Shown here: piece after piece, positions 47,541 to 64,000 of the stretch
Layout of the letters: the number at the start of each line of letters is the position of its first letter
Position numbering within the stretch: the stretch's first letter is position 1
Source of the DNA: Liolophura sinensis
Taxonomy: Eukaryota > Mollusca > Polyplacophora > Chitonida > Chitonidae
Assembly: GCF_032854445.1 (NCBI RefSeq)
Contig: NC_088295.1
Location: 47,665,385-47,729,384 of the forward strand
Reading direction: 5' to 3'
DNA length: 64,000 nucleotides
Notes under the pieces: generated by a model
Seen by the model: the letters and a program-made list of their open reading frames with translations, nothing else
Told to the model about the DNA's origin: nothing
Database searches by the model: none
Made by a program: the position numbers and the translations under genes

Positions 47541-50324
47541 ATGAACGTGTTACCTCTGCTAGTAGTCACTGTTCTACTTTTGTGTTTGAACAGTGAGCAC
47601 CTTGTGTCGCTAGATGGCTTTAAGAAAGAGTAAGTATCAACTTTAAACGTTTTAAGACAACCATCATCGGATGTTTATTGTAAATTAAGGCATAACCAGC
47701 GGTGAAAAACATCATCTAGCCTATGCCTATTGTTACCTTATGTTGTCTTTTATGGTAGCATTCAGACAACAGAATCACACCTTAGAATTATGCATCTTAT
47801 AATACCCGTTATTTTTTCACGTGAGCATGTTATCAGATGGTAGCATGAACAGGTGTATACTTAATATTAACCGGTCTGTTTTATCGCAGATGTAGGGAGC
47901 CGACGACACTGGAAAGTGTGATAGGGAAGTTCCGGCGACTGATCGGACTTCCGCAGACGAAACCGCCTTGGTGGAAGCCTGTCCTTTGTGGCTGGATAAA
48001 CCACCCACCAGGAGGTAAATCACCAGTTACAAATTAAATCTTCTCCCCACAGGCGATCAACTAATAACCAATATGACGCATATTCATTTAAATAAGACAA
48101 TAAATATATGTGCATGTAGATTCTGTTTTTCTTCTAATCTGGGACAAAGATTCACAACTCGTATTGTAGATTTACATGTATGTCTGTTTGTATGTGTCCT
48201 TGGAATGGCGATCTTTCAACATGCTCCAGGCATTGGTGGTTGTCTCTGCTGCTATAATTTGCATTGTTTGGATGTGATTTGGATGTTGTTAAAAAGTTCG
48301 CGAATATTTTAACACAGTACCAGAAGTAATTATTAAAGCAAATTTACTGCTTAGTCGCTAAGATTATGAAATATGTCCTGAGTTCTTGATTTTGGAAGAA
48401 ATTGTCTTTTGTTTATCTCATTGCTGTATCTAACTTAATGTGGTAAAACTGGGAAGATTTAAGTTGCTTAAAACCAGGGGACCTCATAAGGTAGCTGGCA
48501 CAACTCATGGCAAAAGGCCTCATTGTCCTGGTGATCTACATATGGCCATATACAGTGTAGACAAGCGAAGCGAAGCTGTGTAGGCGTAAACATATTTACA
48601 TACAATATATTTTACATTATATACATAACAAATATTACAAAAGTATTGTATAATTTTTTGTGGACTCGTTCATTTTGTCTGAGTTTGGGAATAGTCTTGG
48701 CTTGTAAGAATGGAGCTCCTGGTTACTTATCCTGTGTTTGCCCTGCTGATGTAGTCCCCTAATTTATTGAGTAAGCAAACTTGTCAGTCACACTGGCTTC
48801 ACTCTGAATCCATATAAATATGTGTGTAGAAATGAGTCTATCGTGTGTAAGTGGAGTTACTCCCACTTCATTTTATAAAGCTATCGCAATCACCCAAATG
48901 TAGTGATGAGTTTTCTTTTATTCATAGCCTACATTCAACACATGGCGGTGGTTCTGACCATATTTTTGTTCTGGATTTGGGGAAAATCCATGAGTAAGTA
49001 CCATACAGTTATGTTTAGCTTCGCCCGTACGTTTATTGGAAAAATGCTTTATTGAATCAATGTCTCTAGCTCAACTTACTTTCTAAGTATTTATTGCCTT
49101 TTGTATTTAAAAATCGTAGAATTTTAAAAAACCTAAGACAACGTTTAATTCTTGTTATCAGGGAGACCGAGCACCATCAGAAGCAATGGTTTGAACAGGT
49201 GTTATAGAAATAAGCGTCATAAAGGTGAGTTTCAGGAATTTTGGATAAAGTGAATGATCGCTATTATACCGTTGTTTATTGAGAATTGTGATAGCGGTGT
49301 AATTAAATGTTACCCCAATTTGTGTATAAACTACACTGCTGTATAAACTCAGTGTCAACAATAAATGACCGTGCAGGTCAAAGCATGTTTTAGTTTGATA
49401 TTTCTTTGTTGTAGTCAAATGCGCCACGCCCGATATACTGACAACAATGCCAAAGCCCATTGACAGTAAGTATCATTTATGTCTTTTTCCCAGTTCGTAA
49501 ATTCAAATATACGTAAGGAAAGTTATAGAAAAAAAGACTCAGTATTGACTAAAAGATTGCAATAAATTTCTTAATTTTGCTATGGTGGTAAGATTTCTGT
49601 TTCGTGGTTACAGTTTAAATCATGAAGTGTGTTATATGTATGTTATAATGACTCATATTTATCACGCAAAAGGATTACTTCCGGATGACGATGTGTTCGG
49701 GAACTGCTTGAGCAGAGCTCTGGTTGCAAAAGGCAAGCCCAACATCGATGGAGAAATTTTCGTCAAACATGTAAGCGTTATAAAAAGAAATTTAAAATAT
49801 GTTGGAAAAGCACAACAGCAACTTGTAGATATATTTAGAACATATAATAAAAACTTAAACTTATAATGAGTGCGCCCTGTTGGTTTATATGGATCTCTAA
49901 CTGCACAAAAGTGCCAAGTTTTAATTTTGTCTGACTCAGACAGCTGCGTGCCACTTTTTTGCAGGGAAAACCGAAAGGTGAACAACGATATCGTGAGATT
50001 TTGATTGGACCTGTGTCGACCACATTTCTGGCAATCAGACAAATGATCAGTATATTTCTTGAAATGATTCGCATTTCAAAAAAACACCAAAAATGGACAA
50101 TGAAGATGGGCCCGGACCAGACCCCAGAGTTTGTTGGGGTGGCCACAGAGGGCCTCAGGTTTGCGGCCGTGCTTGTCCCGGGGGAGGGTATCAACCTTCA
50201 GGTCCAGCGTCTGGGGCCAGCCAGAGGCCTGATCCGGGAGGTGTGTTACCAGACCTACCATGTGACGTACAGGGGGTTTGTACTCCAGGATGAAGGTACA
50301 ACCCTCCTGTATGGTTCCGGGTAG
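47541..50324 (+). CDS. Gene A, copy 2: unrecognised membrane protein (7 exons, 283 aa)
   Basis: Exons: 47541-47629, 47890-48014, 48928-48993, possibly 49162-49224, 49415-49465, 49673-49770, 49965-50324. The architecture is that of copy 1: signal-like N-terminus, Pro/Trp-rich stretch, one membrane helix (about 77-89) and a soluble tail. The extra exon is 63 nt, flanked by a TTATCAG acceptor and a GTGAGT donor, phase 1 on both sides. It adds a basic segment (RRPSTIRSNGLNRCYRNKRH) directly after the membrane helix, as expected for a cytoplasmic membrane anchor; without it the protein is 262 aa. The last exon differs from copy 1 by eight residues in its first 49 codons and by none afterwards. Confidence 0.72.
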
Positions 50325-53300
50325 GTGGGGTACGTCACGAGTTGTTCAGAATGAAAGATACTATCAAATACTACCGCCGCATATCTCCTCCAGTCTTATG
50401 GATATTTCTACACCAGTACAAATTTATTATGTACATCCGTACTGCCAATGAATTTCATGGAAGCTTAACCACTATCCAACTTAACCAATACCACGATAAT
50501 ATACTATTATATCTTCAATTAACTGATCTGTAAATGTTTTATTCTGAACAACTGCTGGTTATATAAGCTGTCCCGTCAAAAGAACTCTTTGTGGAAATTT
50601 CAATTTACATATACACTGTATGTGCTTTGGAAGGAAACATAGATTAAATTAAGTTTTGAAAAAGAATGTTGTAATTTTCTGCCCCATAGACAACTGGTTA
50701 TTTGCCAAGCCGGTTTCTGACAAGCTTATATAACTGGTTTCCGGATTCAGCCTTCATTGTCCGTACCTGAAGGTCCTCGGGGTCACCCAACTTTACCGTT
50801 CCAATCTGTGTGTCTGTCATTTTCTCGTCTGTATGCCCGTCATATTGTTTTCCAAAATAAATTCTGATTTTGACACAAGGGAATGATTTAAGTGTTGTGA
50901 TTTGGAAAATAAAACAGGCTCTTTGATTTAAATATGAATTTCGGAACATTCAGTTTTCGATAATAACATAGACGACATTTAAATTTAAACTGGGAAGCAT
51001 ATTCTACATAGCGCACTGAGCTGGCCGAGTGTTTAAGGCGTCCGCTTCGTATGCTAACTCGGGTCATGCCACTAAGACCTAATAATGGGAAAGCTTGGCT
51101 TATGGTGTACTGTCTTCAACGTGATGTTCAACCGTCGATGCGGAAGTGCTAATGTAATTGCCCATTTTCCACGAGGTTAACTACATTTTTTTCTCTGAGA
51201 TCGGATTAGGTGGTTATTTCAATTATTGCCCCCAGGAAATGAGAAGACAACAGCATGCGATCACAAACAGGTTCCAGGCCTAACTGTACAGATGATAGCG
51301 ATTTGTGGTAGTACAAAATCATGCAGGTGGGCTGAGACATGGCAGCCGGTTTATATGCACTTGGCCATCATTTGGAATTGTGTTCGCTGTCTAGACACAT
51401 GGTCCACAACAATGCTAAATTTATGGATGCTGAAATACTCATTTTGACGATGTCTCCTGTTGTGAAGGCAACTAGAAAACGTTATCCTATAACAGTTAGA
51501 CAATTTTGGATTTTTCACTGTAAAAGAAGTAGCATGGTTACAAAAACAACTGTTAGTATTTAAAACAAAAGTAGGCCCCACCCCCGATTGCTACTTCTTC
51601 TGTCACAACAGCCAATGACATCAGAGGGCCCTCGTCAGCTTACAGCAGCGCCCATAACTTAAGATAAAAGCTCTTAAGGTTCCCAGTTAAGCTTCCTGTC
51701 CAGTCATGGTTAAGGGATAACCACGTGCTGACCGGTCAACACCAACCAGTAGCTATGGAAAACACACGGCTGATTGGGAGTTAAGCTACAACTATAGCCC
51801 GAAATTCAAAAATTAAAATCAGATTAGCAGTGTAATCCTATTCTTTAACAACAATCCAGCTGCTGAGAACTTTAAATCGAGAAGTGCAACTGTCGTCCAC
51901 CATCTTCGTGCTCGGACCCCCAGGCAAGGAACGTACTGGCTAAACAAGCATACGCGCGCCGCACAGGCTCCAAAGATCAAGCCTATCTATCGGTGGCAGT
52001 GATGTAAAGCGACCGTAAAGAGCGCCACATGGGCTGTAATGACTATGGATCGCATGAAAAAAAGAATTGACCACGTGGAGGATGGGCATCCACAGAAAAT
52101 GACTGCATGATAAAAATGAATTCAATTGTGTTACTTACTGTACTTCCGCCGAGCTATTTAAACATCACGTCGACGATTCCATGCCGGATGGCAAGCTTGT
52201 CCATTATTTAGTCGTAGTCGCATGACCAGAGTCGGCGTTTAACTGCATACGAGACAACTCGACCACTTCAGAGCGATATATAGAATATGCTTCCGAATTC
52301 CCAGAAAATTTAACAGAAAATTTCTGTTTTATGACATCCCTTCCCTGTGGCATCACCGTAACCCCAGTGACCTTGACAATGTTCGAGTTTTCCGTTCAAA
52401 AATTTGCTAGTGGCGGCAGTAGCTTAACGTAAACGTGGAGAACGACGAGTGCACCTTAAGGAGAATGCATGCGATCACAGATAGCTGCCAGACGTATTGG
52501 TTAGTGATGTCTGGCACAGGGAATGTACCGCGTTGTCGTGCAAAGTCATGCAGGTACGCTGACAGGTGGTGGTCAGAATTTAACTCATACGGTGACACGA
52601 GCCATTGGGGTGAAAGGCTAAGCCCAAGGGAAATCTACCGCGTTTATAATCTTCGGTATAAGCTACGGTTAAAACGCCGTTAAATGGTAAAATGACTTCA
52701 GTATACATGCACATCATTAATTTATATTTAGGTTACGGTAACTGTTGACAATGGAGTGGAATATAAATGGCGTCTACTGTCCATGCAGTTTAGGATAAAC
52801 TTGTCTACTTGTCTAAATATACTTCAACCGATATTTGCGAAACCCGTTTTGGCGTAAGGGGTTTGCAATAAAATCTGTAATTTCTGCAGTCTTTTGTTTG
52901 AAGATATTTAAAGACTGACCAGACAAAGAAATAATATTGCACTCGAGAGCTGGTCATTAAGGTATGTTGATCGGCTGCGAGAACAAAACGACGCTTACGT
53001 CATCTTTATCACCTATCATCAGCCATGCAACTCTATTGGAAACCTTCATGTTTGCACAAAATCACCAGTGATAAGCCATACTGCTTCCCTCCTGTCCGAC
53101 CGCACGTTGGAAGGCCCATACCACCAGCTTGCTGATGATTGTCCGGTTTCCTCCCACTGTAATACTGGCCGTCGTTGTACAAGTGAAATAAACAAATAAA
53201 TCACCTTTACAATACCAAAACAGGGATTTGAATTTTATTAAGTCACCTTCAGTTGTTAATAGGAATTGTCTTCTACAATCTCATTTTCTTTACTGGTAAA

Positions 53301-55632
53301 AAGCCAGTCTTATAGGCGGACAAAAAATTAATATCATACCCTCTGCACGAGACAAGAAATTGTACAGGTGTAATCAATAAATATCTCGCGCCCAATATGA
53401 TCCACTGGGATAAAATCGGGTAATTTAACCATACAACATGAATCACATACAACACAAAGTATGAACTTAAAAGAGGTAAACCTGAGATTTTTGGGAAAAC
53501 ATCATTCAGCGCAGATCTTTTGGTTATTATTTTACAATAGCCCAAATTATTACCTTTCACAAAATATCAGCCTCGTCTGTGGGTGTGTTACTGTTCAAAA
53601 ACTGGTAGTGAAGTTCCTAAACTTTATGAATTGAGTAACAAATAATTAGCTTTCACATAATGCCAACTACGTTTGTGCACGTGTTACTGTTCAAAATCGG
53701 TAATGAAGTTTTTAAACTTTATTTAAAGGGGTTCACATATATGACTTATATAAAATTTATAAATCCAGAAAATTTGATTTGATTAGTGAATATTGATTTT
53801 TTACCCCAAATCTCCAAAATACCCTCTTTATGGCAAGCACTGCAATTTCCGTGCATATTAGATGAAGAAATTTGCACGTGAGCCATTTCGATACAAGACA
53901 GACAAGGTTAAGGCCTGTATATGCTTTGCAATGATGGGATACCGGCGGGAAGTCCGAAGTGGGACGTATTACGTCATTTCAGTGACGCTGGACATTCCAC
54001 TGCAGTGTCAAAAGCGCGACGCCACAGAGGGTAGACCAAATACGTCACCAATAAAACCTCTGCACGCAACATGTTTGGGCTTGCACAACACAAGACTTGT
54101 GGCATGTGTTTATGGGAGACTCGAGGACGAGCCACACAGACGGTCCAAATGACAGTGGAACATATAGAGGATGTACGTTTCGCGTCTCGTCGGTTATCAT
54201 TTCTACCTTTCACGAGAACAATATTTATGGTGTGTAACCATCACTGTGCAATATTTTATTCATTATATATATCCTGACATTTTTCTACATGTGTATAAAT
54301 GCGTTTCAGTTTATCTGTTGCATCTGTGAAAAAGTAAGTAATGTGCCATCTTCGTCATATTTCTGATTCTATTCATACGCGCCGCAATTTCGTTCACGTC
54401 CGTACAAAACCTTTTTACAGTTTTAAACGCTGTCTGTAAGTTAAATATACATTCTACAAAGGTGTTTAATGCTAATGCAGTATAGGTATTGACGTAAATT
54501 AAGCACATGAAGAATTTCTGCCTCTTTTTTGGCGAACTATATATTGTGCGGAAGTGCACGGCAGGGCAGTTAAGATATCATTTTTATCAGTGAAGGAAAT
54601 GCTGGGATTTCACTGATGTGTAAATAATTAATCGTTTTCTCCCGTGACGCTGCAATGCGTGTGTACTTCATATATGTTTTATACAGGTCTTGATACAGGC
54701 GCGGAAGGAGTTTTACGAGTTCCTCATACACGTTCACACATGGCAGTAAGCCTTCCTTTGATATGTGCATGACCAATTAGTATGCAGATCTTTGTATCAG
54801 TTCTTTATAGTTCAACCAACAAGACGCTTGCTTTTGTCGAAATATAACTCTTGGCATCTGGTACATTTCCTGATGCCTAACATACATCCGTACTGTTATC
54901 GAAAAGCTGTTCGTGTTTCCATGAAAGTCTGTTTATATGTCAAATATTGATAGACTGCTATCGCATGTACTGGAATATGCCTTTCTATCACGTAAAGTCA
55001 ACCCATACAGTTAGCATACACAGCATGGCACATTGTAGGCCTATATGCACATACAGAACTTGTTCATTGGAATCAAAATTAAATTGAGACATGCGACTGA
55101 ACCATCGTGAAATCTTAGAGCAAGCACGGGTATCACGAAAATCTCGCAGATTTTTTCTTTTTTTCGTTGCAGTGTTAATGAATGTATTGACTTAAGAAAG
55201 ATGCGCATGCAGTTTAGCAGAAAACTACATTATTCCGGTATACGAGTATTCATTGGAGAAATCTACATGCGCTTTTTACACCAGAATATTTCTCCAGGCT
55301 TTCAGAAAAAGTGAAAAGCACAGCAAACAATTAAATAGCAACAACCACCCCATACACCATCAACAGAACATACAGGCTTCTGTTTGATCATCTAATGTGT
55401 GTATGTGCTCTGTATTTGCTTTAGGTTTTAACTATTGTCCATGTTAACCATCACCGCACGGCAAATGCCCCAGTCCTATACTGTCAATATGTATGCGATT
55501 TAATTTCTATAACTTATAGTGACGGTTGTCTTTAATCCTTGGGTCATGTCGGTGTAATATTACTTCCATCCGATAAGTCGACTTCAGAAGGCATAGTTGT
55601 ATACAGCTGCCAGCACGTGAAATGTACGAACC
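50325..55632. other. Intergenic region between genes A and B (copy 2)
   Basis: Counterpart of 12386-17528. It holds a divergent SINE fragment at about 53080-53205 and a local extra block near 53510-53640. Frames at 52435-52683 and 53862-54152 are kept open as in copy 1 but have many replacements. No supported gene. Confidence 0.45.
53080..53205 (+). mobile_element. Divergent SINE 3' fragment (copy 2)
   Basis: Counterpart of 15076-15205: CCGCACGTTGGAAGG, GGTTTCCTCCCACTGTAATA, CTGGCCGTCGTTGTACAAGT. Confidence 0.65.
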
Positions 55633-63501
<7,869 letters not shown>

Positions 63502-63650
63502 GTATGGTTTTAAGGCAGGTGCGAATGGATCAAACCAAATGTGCAGGAAACATTTTCCTCATTTACAGATGCTATACAGATACAGAGAGATATGGTCGTC
63601 ACATTCGATTATTTTGAGATATTCTGTTGCTATCTACAGTTGTTGTTCTT

Positions 63651-63791
63651 CTTTCAGTTTTTTGGCTTCCTCTCCTGCCGTACCTGGGCTCTTCCCGGTT
63701 TCCACCCACCATAATGCTGGCCGCCGTCGTATAAGTGAAATATTCTTGAGTACGGCGTGTACCAATCAAAAATAAAACAAATCTTTCAGTC
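63651..63791 (+). mobile_element. Internally deleted SINE in gene B intron 9 (copy 2)
   Basis: Counterpart of 25657-25797, with the TCTTTCAGT duplication on both sides. Confidence 0.83.
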
Positions 63792-64000
63792 TATAGGACA
63801 CTCCAGGGCTCAGTTCCGATCCCTGGACAGGGGCTTCTGGATTCCCTCTTGATGACAATATGCGGTTGATCGTGTTTGTTGGATCATTCGCGGTGTTCCG
63901 CTTAATCCGGGGCTTGATGCTTTAATGAACAGTTATTGTGTTTGTATTCGACCTGGAAATTATTCCCGAACAAGGAGTTTGAAATTTGAATTTGGATATC

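Overview
The window looks like nuclear DNA of an animal, most likely a lophotrochozoan and probably a mollusc. The reasons are AT-rich intergenic sequence, multi-exon genes with GT-AG introns, tRNA-derived SINEs of a type I associate with molluscan genomes, AT microsatellites, and DNA and YR-type transposons. No species can be named from the sequence alone.

The main structure is a direct duplication. Positions 1 to about 26010 (copy 1) match 43738 to 64000 (copy 2, cut by the window end). Each copy holds the same two genes, in order and on the + strand. Gene A is a 6- or 7-exon gene for a small, unrecognised membrane protein of about 262 to 283 aa. Gene B is an 11-exon gene for a divergent ionotropic glutamate receptor-like channel of 651 aa, complete in copy 1 (17529-27477); only its first nine exons fall inside the window in copy 2. 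All exon junctions are phase-compatible and open in both copies. The arrangement is either a real tandem duplication or two haplotypes joined end to end in the assembly; the window cannot decide this.

Copy 1 carries two insertions that copy 2 lacks. One is a full SINE with a 13-bp target duplication (1983-2209). The other is a 5.8-kb two-gene DNA transposon of ISL2EU type (2703-8503) with about 75-bp terminal inverted repeats. It encodes a PHD-SWIM-YqaJ nuclease (+) and a THAP-DDE transposase (-), and each gene has one disabling lesion.

The stretch from 27.5 to 43.7 kb, between the copies, is rich in mobile elements. It holds a MITE; a SINE with perfect 13-bp target duplications that was later split by a decayed DIRS-like (tyrosine-recombinase) retroelement; a lone CHMP2-type (ESCRT-III) last exon with an in-frame stop; a dead hAT transposase copy; and a five-exon, fully open hAT-transposase-derived gene (38229-42438) that could be domesticated. 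Copy 2 then starts at 43738.

Long stretches, chiefly 12.4-17.5 kb and its counterpart 50.3-55.6 kb, show no recognisable gene.
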